Shown here: positions 1 through 5,667 of the stretch, one piece after another
Position numbering within the stretch: the first letter of the stretch is position 1
Layout of the letters: every line of letters starts with the position of its first letter
Program-made: the position numbers and the translations under genes
Assembly: GCA_002791475.1 (NCBI GenBank)
Contig: PFXE01000013.1
Span: 1 to 14,228, forward strand
DNA: 14,228 bases
DNA from: Candidatus Zambryskibacteria bacterium CG_4_9_14_3_um_filter_40_16
GTDB lineage: Bacteria > Patescibacteriota > Minisyncoccia > Phycocordibacterales > Zambryskibacteraceae
Direction: 5' to 3'
The notes under the pieces: generated by a model
Database searches by the model: none
What the model saw: only the letters and a program-made list of their open reading frames with translations
Told to the model about the DNA's origin: nothing

Positions 1-1539
1 GTCGTCATAGTAACCACCTTCGTTTAGATTTGCTATTTGCGCCGTTCCTGTTTTCGCGGCAATGCTATAATTTTCTATTTTCACCGTTCCTCCCAATAGA
101 GCGGTGTCCACTACCTTTACAAGCATTCTGCTTATTTCTTCCGAGGTTTCACTTTTAAGTATTTGTGTTGGTGGTGGAAAAGAAATTTCTTTTGAACCGC
201 CGATTTTATAATTTATTTTTTTTGCTAAATGAGGAGTGACAAGGAAACCACCATTTCCAAGTGATGCCAGGGCTCTAACCGTTTCTATGGGCGTCATAGC
301 TATACCTTGCCCAAATGACGCGGTTGCGTATTCAATGTTCCTTGGACTCTCCAGGTTGTCCGCCAAACCTTGAGTTTCGTTAGGTAAATCTATTCCTGTT
401 TTTTGATTTATGCCGTAATTCAACATATATTCCGCGAACTTTTTGTTTCCTATTTTACCTGCAACATACGCCGCTCCGGTATTGAGAGATTGGCTCAAAA
501 CCTCTTGCATATCCACAAGCCCTCTTCCCTTTCCATCAAAGTTTGAAATGGTTTTTCTGTCCAAAGTCAGAAATCCAGCGTCAAAATACGTGGTTTGAGC
601 AGTAACGGCTCCGCTATCAAGCCCTGCCGCCATCGTAAGAGGTTTGATGATGGAGCCCATTTCAAAAACATTTTCCACCAACGGATTTGAGAATATTTTT
701 GGATTTTCCACATCTTGAAAATTGTTAGGGTCAAAATTTGGATATATTGATAATGCTAGAATCTCTCCGTTTTTTGGATTCATGATTATCCCTCCGGTAA
801 AATCGGACTGCCAGCTGTCATCTACTTTCTTTATCTGTGACTCAAGGAAAGATTGCACGGAGGGTTCAATTGTAGTAACAATCTCCCCTTCCAAAGTATT
901 ATCAAATGACAAAGTGTCTTTGATGTTTGAGAATATTTCCGCGAAAAAATTAACAAAAACACTATTACTGTTACGATTTAAATTATTTTCGTAATATCTT
1001 TCAAGGCCGTATCTGCCACCATATTCATCTCCTTTAAAAGCGAGCAAGCCCAAAGCATGAGACGCCATAGAACCGCCCGGATAGAATCTCCATCTTTCCT
1101 TATACAAAGTTACACCCGTTATATCCAAGGTTTTGATTTTTTCCGCATCATCAGAAGAGACTCTGTGCGCCACTTCCTCATACGGGTCATCTTTCTTTGA
1201 AACACTTTCGTCAAATGATGCTTTGTCCACCGGTATTACGGAATTTAATCGCTCGTACACCGACTCGGGGTCTTTGATTTGTTTAGGATTAAGAGCAACT
1301 ATAAACCCTATCTTTAAGGTGGCGGCGGAGACAAGACCGCCGTCCTTGCTTTGAAAATAAATACTTCCACGATCAAAAAAATCGTAATTTGACTGCAAAT
1401 ACTGACGGTCCGCTTTGTTTTTGTACTTATCCCCCTCTACAATTTGCAGAGTATATAGTCTAAAAAATAAAACAGAGGCAAACACTAACACCAGCGCGGA
1501 GATTGCTCTAATTCTTCTTACCGCTTTTTCTTTGCTCAT
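1..1539 (-). CDS. ftsI: Class B penicillin-binding protein, FtsI-type transpeptidase (3' end outside window)
   Basis: This is a peptidoglycan D,D-transpeptidase that cross-links septal wall. The reading frame stays open from ATG at 1539 to the window edge, giving 513 residues without a stop. An N-terminal membrane anchor (about residues 12-28) is followed by a pedestal domain and then the transpeptidase domain. All three catalytic motifs of penicillin-binding proteins are visible: S296-I-I-K299 (acylated serine), S351-L-N353 and K496-T-G498. Only 15 residues follow the KTG motif, so the C-terminus lies beyond base 1. The start follows the ftsL stop by 14 bp and has no clear Shine-Dalgarno sequence. 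Its place after mraZ, rsmH and ftsL is the canonical dcw position of ftsI, which supports a division role rather than elongation. The other class B enzyme in the window (mrdA) lies in the mre operon. Confidence 0.93.
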   Translation of the reverse strand, partial: MSKEKAVRRIRAISALVLVFASVLFFRLYTLQIVEGDKYKNKADRQYLQSNYDFFDRGSIYFQSKDGGLVSAATLKIGFIVALNPKQIKDPESVYERLNSVIPVDKASFDESVSKKDDPYEEVAHRVSSDDAEKIKTLDITGVTLYKERWRFYPGGSMASHALGLLAFKGDEYGGRYGLERYYENNLNRNSNSVFVNFFAEIFSNIKDTLSFDNTLEGEIVTTIEPSVQSFLESQIKKVDDSWQSDFTGGIIMNPKNGEILALSIYPNFDPNNFQDVENPKIFSNPLVENVFEMGSIIKPLTMAAGLDSGAVTAQTTYFDAGFLTLDRKTISNFDGKGRGLVDMQEVLSQSLNTGAAYVAGKIGNKKFAEYMLNYGINQKTGIDLPNETQGLADNLESPRNIEYATASFGQGIAMTPIETVRALASLGNGGFLVTPHLAKKINYKIGGSKEISFPPPTQILKSETSEEISRMLVKVVDTALLGGTVKIENYSIAAKTGTAQIANLNEGGYYDD

Positions 1540-1553
1540 TTATCAATTCTATA

Positions 1554-1874
1554 CTATTGCCTTTGACCACTAGGAGATAATACGGCGACCGAAGACTTTC
1601 TGGATACATATTTGGTTTCTTTGGCCACCACAAAACCCATACTTTCCGCTGTCTCAAAATTTATCGAATTGTTTAAGGAAATGTATTTAAATTCTAACTC
1701 TCCAATACGTGCCGAGATTACGGCAAGTTCTTTTTCAATATTCTGTCTATGCACAATATTACGAACCGTACGATTAATCGCGTAAAAATAGAAAAGGAGC
1801 GAAAACATCACTATTGTAAATAATGACAATACTATAATTCTTGGATTTTGTTGTATAAGTGCTTTTGTTTTCAT
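1554..1874 (-). CDS. ftsL: FtsL-like single-pass cell-division protein
   Basis: This 106-residue bitopic membrane protein has a short basic cytoplasmic tail (residues 1-12), one hydrophobic segment (about 13-32) and a predicted coiled-coil stretch rich in Glu, Leu and Ile (about 35-70). This is the FtsL/DivIC architecture. Family members bridge FtsQ and FtsB to the FtsW-FtsI septal synthase. Sequence conservation in FtsL is weak, so the call rests on architecture, size and position between rsmH and ftsI. The ATG at 1874 overlaps the rsmH TGA in an ATGA junction, which implies translational coupling. A Ser- and basic-rich C-terminal tail follows the coiled coil and could be a taxon-specific extension. 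No separate ftsB- or ftsQ-like gene is present in the window. Confidence 0.8.
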   Translation of the reverse strand: MKTKALIQQNPRIIVLSLFTIVMFSLLFYFYAINRTVRNIVHRQNIEKELAVISARIGELEFKYISLNNSINFETAESMGFVVAKETKYVSRKSSVAVLSPSGQRQ

Positions 1875-2761
1875 TTAGTTTTTTCTAAAATCCTCATTTT
1901 TGCGCTTCGTGCTCTTGGGTTTTCTTCTGTCTCTTCCCTAGAAGCAATAATTGGTTTTTTTGTAATAATAGTTGCCATCTCATTCTTTGCTTTTTCTTTA
2001 TAAAAATTTTTCACTATTCTGTCCTCCAAACTGTGGAATGATATAACGACTATTCTCCCTTTATTTACAAGTCTGCCAAACGCCCCCTCTAAACCTTCAT
2101 TTAATACCCTCAACTCATCATTTACGGCTATTCTTATGGCTTGAAATGTTTTGGTGGCGGGATTAATTTTCTTACCCCCCTTATATGCCACAACTCCCTC
2201 CACGAGCTCCTTTAGTTCACCACTGGTTTCAATTTTTTTCCATTTCCTTCTTTCAACTATCGCTTTGGCTATTTTTTTAGCCCGACTTTCTTCACCATAT
2301 TCATAGAGAATTTTTATTATTTCATCCTCTTTCCAATAGTTGACTATCTCGTAAGCGGTCAGGATTTCTTTTTCGGACGGCTTTTCAAATGTCATAAGAA
2401 GCGGTTCGTCTCGCCTGAAAGAAAAACCCCTTCCAGATTCTTCAAGTTGGTTAGACGACATCCCGAGATCAAACAAAACCTTGTTCGCCCTCAATCCTTT
2501 TTCTTCAAGAATTTGCGCGATATTACAAAATGAGTTTTCTACAAAGATGATGTTTGCTTCGATTTTGGAAAATCTTTCTTTGCTTCTTTTGATGGCGTCC
2601 GAGTCTCGGTCTATTCCTACTATTAAAACCCTCTTTCCAAAAGATTCTGCGATAGCCAGACTGTGCCCACCATTTCCCAATGTAGCATCAACAAACACGT
2701 CTCCTTCGTGAATATCCAAACCTCTTATTGATTCTTGTAAAAGAACTGGAGTGTGCGTCAT
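1871..2761 (-). CDS. rsmH: 16S rRNA (cytosine-1402-N4)-methyltransferase RsmH (MraW)
   Basis: RsmH methylates N4 of C1402 in the decoding centre of 16S rRNA using S-adenosylmethionine. The 296-residue protein shows the family hallmarks in order. They are the N-terminal TPVLLQE segment, the SAM-binding loop VDATLGNGGHS (residues 24-34), an acidic DRDSDA strand end (about residues 51-56), the MSSNQLEESGRGFSF block, NPATKTFQAIRIAVNDEL (about 200-217), the HSLEDR block (243-248) and the terminal NPRARSAKMR block (about 281-290). The length is close to the usual 300-315. The gene starts 37 bp after the mraZ stop and overlaps ftsL by 4 bp, so it is the second gene of the dcw operon. The start at ATG 2761 is preceded by GGGAA, a weak and closely spaced ribosome-binding site. 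Confidence 0.97.
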   Translation of the reverse strand: MTHTPVLLQESIRGLDIHEGDVFVDATLGNGGHSLAIAESFGKRVLIVGIDRDSDAIKRSKERFSKIEANIIFVENSFCNIAQILEEKGLRANKVLFDLGMSSNQLEESGRGFSFRRDEPLLMTFEKPSEKEILTAYEIVNYWKEDEIIKILYEYGEESRAKKIAKAIVERRKWKKIETSGELKELVEGVVAYKGGKKINPATKTFQAIRIAVNDELRVLNEGLEGAFGRLVNKGRIVVISFHSLEDRIVKNFYKEKAKNEMATIITKKPIIASREETEENPRARSAKMRILEKTK

Positions 2762-2798
2762 ATTTCCCGAGAGCTGATAGCCCTACACTGAAAGCTAA

Positions 2799-3236
2799 TC
2801 AAAACACCCCTATTTCGCCAAGCTTCTCGGCCATAGCATCCGCATTCTTTTCTATGCGAGTTTTATACTCTGACCAATTTTTTTCATCCCAAATCTCAAT
2901 TCGATCATAAACTCCGGCAAAAACTACTTTGCCTTTGAGATTTGCGAACTTGCGAAGAAACTCTGGGATAAGAATTCTTCCTATTGAATCCACATCCGCC
3001 AGAACCGCACCGGCAAGCATAAACCTTCCGAAAGCTCTTGTATCAGGTTGTCCCATAGACAATGAGCCAAGCTTGCTTGCCATCACCTCCCAAACTTTAA
3101 GTGGATACAGGAGAAGACTTGTATCAAGGCCGTGCGTCACCACTACTTTTTTACCTAGGTCTTTACGAAATTTCGATGGCAGCGAAACTCGTTTTTTATC
3201 ATCAAAAGTGTGTGTGTATTCGCCTATAAATACCAT
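2799..3236 (-). CDS. mraZ: MraZ, transcriptional regulator of the division/cell-wall cluster
   Basis: MraZ is a DNA-binding protein with two SpoVT-AbrB-like swapped-hairpin domains. In studied bacteria it forms a ring that binds repeats upstream of its own gene and controls the mra/dcw operon. Here 145 residues carry the first repeat at about residues 5-50 (GEYTHTFDDKKRVSLPSKFR) and the second at about 75-120 (DSIGRILIPEFLRKF, then VVFAGVYDRIEIWDEKNW). The length matches the family. The start is ATG at 3236, with AGGA about 10 bp upstream. It is the first gene of the mraZ-rsmH-ftsL-ftsI unit. Repeats in the region before it (3299-3344) resemble known MraZ boxes, which is consistent with autoregulation. 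Confidence 0.97.
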   Translation of the reverse strand: MVFIGEYTHTFDDKKRVSLPSKFRKDLGKKVVVTHGLDTSLLLYPLKVWEVMASKLGSLSMGQPDTRAFGRFMLAGAVLADVDSIGRILIPEFLRKFANLKGKVVFAGVYDRIEIWDEKNWSEYKTRIEKNADAMAEKLGEIGVF

Positions 3237-3292
3237 TGGTGTCTTTTCCTAAAAGTTTTTAATCCGGTAAAACATTCTGTGTGCATCAAATT

Positions 3293-3354
3293 GTTTCACC
3301 CACCTTTTCCCACCTAACTAAAAGTGTAGAACACTTATACCCACTTAGTGAAAC
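3293..3354 (-). promoter_or_regulatory. Putative MraZ box array upstream of mraZ
   Basis: Read on the minus strand, GTGGG occurs at 3344-3340, 3313-3309 and 3303-3299. The last two are exactly 10 bp apart, and a degenerate GTGTT sits 10 bp after the first. In bacteria where MraZ has been studied it binds short TGGG-type direct repeats separated by 5 bp, giving a 10-bp period, just upstream of mraZ. The array is bracketed by the inverted pair GTTTCAC (3293-3299) and GTGAAAC (3348-3354). The position, 63 to 108 bp before the mraZ ATG, suits an autoregulatory operator. The boxes are seen directly; binding is inference. Confidence 0.55.
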
Positions 3355-3357
3355 ATC

Positions 3358-3366
3358 TTATCCACA
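3358..3366 (+). promoter_or_regulatory. Perfect-consensus DnaA box upstream of mraZ
   Basis: TTATCCACA, the high-affinity DnaA box consensus, lies at 3358-3366, between the palindrome (3369-3392) and the MraZ-type boxes. Only one perfect copy is visible here. The neighbouring sequences at 3305-3313 and 3336-3344 resemble it with two or more mismatches. A single box does not make an origin, but DnaA could act as a regulator linking replication to the division operon. A chance match cannot be excluded. Confidence 0.4.
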
Positions 3367-3368
3367 CA

Positions 3369-3392
3369 TTTAGTGAACCAAGGTTCACTAAA
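3369..3392. repeat. Perfect 11-bp inverted repeat (operator-like palindrome)
   Basis: The arm TTTAGTGAACC (3369-3379) and its exact reverse complement GGTTCACTAAA (3382-3392) are separated by the two bases AA. The inner 8-mer TTAGTGAA recurs as a direct copy at 3345-3352, exactly 25 bp from the copy at 3370-3377. The sequence between the copies is also partly repeated (GTG-rich, then ATAAG on the minus strand). Arms that almost touch cannot form a good RNA hairpin loop, so a dimeric regulator's DNA site is likelier than a terminator. It sits 133 bp upstream of the mraZ start. Confidence 0.6.
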
Positions 3393-3431
3393 TAAAATTT
3401 GAAATGAAGAAATCATTAATAAAATTAACCA

Positions 3432-3465
3432 GAAAAAACAAAAACCACATACTACGATGTGTGGT
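3432..3465 (-). terminator. Rho-independent terminator of the greA-lysS unit (or of the putative small RNA)
   Basis: On the minus strand ACCACA (3465-3460) pairs with TGTGGT (3449-3444) around a 10-nt loop. The stem is followed at once by TTTTTGTTTTTT (3443-3432). A 6-bp stem with half GC pairs plus a long U tract fits an intrinsic terminator in an AT-rich genome. It lies about 100 bp after the lysS stop and before the mraZ regulatory region, so it separates the two transcription units. Confidence 0.75.
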
Positions 3466-3530
3466 AATAAAACAAGTTCTGTCGCCATCCCCGCGGCAAG
3501 TCGCTGGAGTATTCAAAGCCGATCTCCAAT
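3432..3530 (-). ncRNA. Candidate structured small RNA or 3' UTR element after lysS
   Basis: A 52-bp island (3478-3529) has about 58 percent GC by direct count and is surrounded by sequence dominated by A and T. On the minus strand it can form two short hairpins: TGGAG (3528-3524) with CTCCA (3509-3505), and TTGCC (3499-3495) with GGCGA (3486-3482), the latter with one G-U pair. The terminator hairpin and U tract at 3465-3432 follow. GC-rich, foldable sequence ending in a terminator is the usual look of a small RNA gene in an AT-rich genome. I recognise no known RNA family, and no separate promoter was found, so it could be processed from the lysS transcript. The lysS frame also stays open here for 37 codons after its TAG, so a coding remnant is the alternative. 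Confidence 0.35.
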
Positions 3531-3565
3531 AAAAAACAAAAAAATGAATCTACAGCTTTTGTGTC

Positions 3566-5044
3566 CTAATCTTCTTTTCTGGGCCTCATTGTTGGGAACA
3601 AAATAACTTCTTTAATGTTTTTAGAATCGGTAAGAAGCATCGCTAGACGGTCAATCCCTATTCCAATTCCACCATTAGGAGGCATCCCGTACTCCATTGC
3701 TTCAAGGTACTCTTTGTCGGAGGGAGAAATTTCCATTTCTCCAGTTTTTCCTTTTTTGTCTTCTTCTAAGTATCTTTCTTTTTGGTCTATTGGGTTATTG
3801 GTTTCTGAAAACGCATTTACTAGCTCCATTCCACCAACGACAAGTTGAAAGCGGTCTATGAGACTCGGGTCTTCTTCCTTTCTCTTTGCGAAAGGATTCA
3901 TAGCAACGGGATAATCTATTACAAAAGTTGGATTTATAAATTTGGATCTGGCTGTCTTTTTGTATATATTGTCCAAAATTTTTTCAAGACCGTCTTCTTT
4001 TTCAACCTTTATTCCAAGCTGTTCCGCTTTAATTCTCGCATCTTCCCTTTTTATGGATTGTGGCTCGTTCATAAGGGCTTGACGACGCAAAATATCGTAA
4101 AACTTCACCACAGTAAACTTTTTACCAAAATCTATCTCTTTGCCGTCATAATTTATTTTCATTTTGCCAAATAGTTTTTTGACTACAAATTTAAAAAGTT
4201 CCTCAATAAACTCCATCTGACTTTGAGCATCGGCGTATGACTCGTTGGATTCAAGCATTGTAAATTCCGGATTGTGCATGGTGTCTATCCCTTCATTTCT
4301 AAATCTCCTTCCGAGTTCATATACTTTGTTGAATCCCCCAACCAAAAGCTCTTTGAGATAGAGTTCTTGAGCTATTGGTAAATAAAAGTCCGCATCCAAG
4401 GCTCGGTGATGGGTTGTAAACGGGCGTGCGCTGGCACCACCGGCAAGAGGTTGGAGCTGGGGTAATTCCACTTCAATAAATCCTTTGCTACTATAAAAAC
4501 TCCTAATTTCATTAATCATTTTCACCCGTAGCAGAAAGCGTTCTCTCACATCTTGGTTCATTAAAGTATCCAGATACCGTCTGCGGAACCTTTCTTCAAC
4601 ATCTTGCAATCCGTGCCATTTTTCGGGTAGTGGACGAAGTGATTTTGCAAGCATCCGCCAAGAAGAAACTTGGAGTGTCTTTTCCTTTCTTTTTGTTAAA
4701 AAGAGTTTGCCTTCAATCTCCACAAAATCTCCTATATCTACCGTGTTTTGAAATAAACTGAATGATTCGTCATCAATTTTTTCACCCTTTTTTACCAATG
4801 CTTGAAATTTACCCGTACCGTCGTAAAAATTAAAAAATATTATTGCACCCTGCGGTCTAAGAGCGATAACGCGCCCCGCCAAAATTAACCGTTTTTTTGA
4901 TTTTGATAGTTTGGTAAAATTTTTTACCACATTTACAACCTCGTTATTTGCCAAAGTTGAAACAGGATAAGGATTGATACCTTTTTCTTGAAGAATTTTG
5001 AGCTTCTCCAATCTATTATTTCTTATATCGTCTATTGAGGACAC
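3566..5044 (-). CDS. lysS: Lysyl-tRNA synthetase, class II
   Basis: This enzyme activates lysine with ATP and charges tRNA-Lys. The 492-residue protein has an N-terminal OB-fold anticodon-binding domain (about residues 50-135: LAGRVIALRPQGAIIFFNF, then GDFVEIEGKLF) and a class II catalytic core. Motif 1 lies around residues 170-195. Motif 2 is the RRFRNEGIDTMHNPEFTMLE region (246-265). Motif 3 is GIGIGIDRLAMLL near residue 460. Length and motif order match bacterial LysS. The start codon is GTG at 5044, preceded by no recognisable Shine-Dalgarno; no ATG occurs near the expected N-terminus, and the start fits the family alignment. The gene follows greA by 53 bp with no terminator visible between them, so the two are probably co-transcribed. 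Transcription likely ends at the hairpin at 3432-3465. Confidence 0.98.
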   Translation of the reverse strand: MSSIDDIRNNRLEKLKILQEKGINPYPVSTLANNEVVNVVKNFTKLSKSKKRLILAGRVIALRPQGAIIFFNFYDGTGKFQALVKKGEKIDDESFSLFQNTVDIGDFVEIEGKLFLTKRKEKTLQVSSWRMLAKSLRPLPEKWHGLQDVEERFRRRYLDTLMNQDVRERFLLRVKMINEIRSFYSSKGFIEVELPQLQPLAGGASARPFTTHHRALDADFYLPIAQELYLKELLVGGFNKVYELGRRFRNEGIDTMHNPEFTMLESNESYADAQSQMEFIEELFKFVVKKLFGKMKINYDGKEIDFGKKFTVVKFYDILRRQALMNEPQSIKREDARIKAEQLGIKVEKEDGLEKILDNIYKKTARSKFINPTFVIDYPVAMNPFAKRKEEDPSLIDRFQLVVGGMELVNAFSETNNPIDQKERYLEEDKKGKTGEMEISPSDKEYLEAMEYGMPPNGGIGIGIDRLAMLLTDSKNIKEVILFPTMRPRKED

Positions 5045-5097
5045 TGGGTGTTTTGCAATTTTCAGTATGCCGTCTTCGTTTGAAGCAAACTTAAAAA

Positions 5098-5565
5098 TTA
5101 TTTAATGCTTATAATCTTATACGACATTGTACCATTTGGAGTTTTAAACGAAAATGATTCGCCTTTCTTTTTACCAAGCAAGGCGGCGCCCAAGGGAGAT
5201 TTAACTGAAATTTTACCAACAGTGAAGTCCGCTTCCTCGGAGCCGACAATACTGAAAACTTTTTTTTCTTTTTCGTTATCGCGCTGTACCGTTACCACAG
5301 AAGCAATCGTAACAGAGTCTGTGTCGTGAGAAGAAACGATTGTCGCTGACTTAACAATGTTTTCCAATTTCTGAATTCTGTCCTCCAAACTCGCTTGCCT
5401 GTCTCTCGCTTCATGATATTCAGCGTTTTCCGACAGATCGCCCAGAGATTTGGCATATTCCAAATTCTCCGCCACCTCCTTTCTTTTAACGGTTTTGAGT
5501 TCTTTTAATTCAAGTTCAAACTCATTATATTTTTCCTTCGTTAGGTATTCGTTTTCTTCAATCAT
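5098..5565 (-). CDS. greA: Transcription elongation factor GreA
   Basis: GreA binds in the secondary channel of RNA polymerase and stimulates cleavage of backtracked transcripts. With the start at ATG 5565 the protein has 155 residues, close to the usual 158. An N-terminal antiparallel coiled coil (residues 1-75) carries the acidic loop region around GDLSENAEYHEARD and ends in RIQKLE. A C-terminal FKBP-like domain ends with SPLGAALLGKKKGESF and KTPNG. An upstream in-frame TTG at 5595 is unlikely to be the start. A TTGACA/TATATT promoter (5584-5611) overlaps it and would place the transcript start near 5577, and the added ten residues are not part of the family. That leaves only about 12 nt of leader and no clear Shine-Dalgarno. 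It is followed by lysS. Confidence 0.97.
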   Translation of the reverse strand: MIEENEYLTKEKYNEFELELKELKTVKRKEVAENLEYAKSLGDLSENAEYHEARDRQASLEDRIQKLENIVKSATIVSSHDTDSVTIASVVTVQRDNEKEKKVFSIVGSEEADFTVGKISVKSPLGAALLGKKKGESFSFKTPNGTMSYKIISIK

Positions 5566-5583
5566 GTGTTTATTTTGGGACTC

Positions 5584-5611
5584 AATATATAGCAAAACGA
5601 TAAAATGTCAA
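5584..5611 (-). promoter_or_regulatory. Sigma-70-type promoter for greA-lysS
   Basis: On the minus strand a perfect -35 TTGACA (5611-5606) and a -10 TATATT (5589-5584) are separated by 16 bp. The predicted transcript start is near 5577, 12 bp before the greA ATG. It is the best promoter match noticed in the window. Confidence 0.75.
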
Positions 5612-5614
5612 TGA

Positions 5615-5640
5615 AAAATTGGAGCGGAATTGACAATTTT
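5615..5640 (-). terminator. Weak AT-rich hairpin after mrdA, possible terminator
   Basis: On the minus strand AAAATTG (5640-5634) pairs with CAATTTT (5621-5615) around a 12-nt loop, with one more T following. It lies 27 bp after the mrdA stop and just before the greA promoter. The stem is nearly all A-T pairs and the U tract is short, so termination would be weak, and it might work in either direction. Confidence 0.3.
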
Positions 5641-5667
5641 ATAAATGATTGCTTTGGCTCATTTTTG

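Larger units (their letters stand above)
3237..3565 (-). other. 329-bp lysS-mraZ intergenic region: terminator, GC-rich island and operator-like repeats
   Basis: This is the longest gene-free stretch of the window. From lysS towards mraZ it contains a T-rich run right after the lysS stop, a GC-rich island (3478-3529) that may encode a structured RNA, and a hairpin followed by a T tract (3432-3465). A strongly AT-rich stretch follows (3390-3431), then a perfect interrupted palindrome (3369-3392), a DnaA-box sequence (3358-3366) and CCCAC/GTGGG boxes with 10-bp spacing (3299-3344). About 60 bp of leader precede the mraZ start. I could not place a convincing -35/-10 pair for mraZ. Either its promoter deviates from consensus or it lies inside the repeat array. 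Confidence 0.8.

Noticed and set aside
3320..3339. Short inverted repeat AAGTGT-AGA-ACACTT as an independent operator or terminator
   Set aside because: The arms are only 6 bp with no T tract, and the sequence is largely explained by the GTG-type boxes around it.
3358..3450. Origin of replication (DnaA box next to an AT-rich stretch)
   Set aside because: Only one consensus DnaA box is present and there is no dnaA, dnaN, gyrB or rpmH nearby; a single box is not enough to call an origin.
3845..4174. 109-codon plus-strand open frame inside lysS
   Set aside because: It lies fully antisense to well-conserved lysS sequence, and its product is a low-complexity Phe/Tyr/Ser-rich string with no family resemblance.
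5566..5595. Upstream TTG start extending greA by ten residues
   Set aside because: The best promoter of the window overlaps it, so the codon would lie before the transcript start; the extra residues are not part of GreA.
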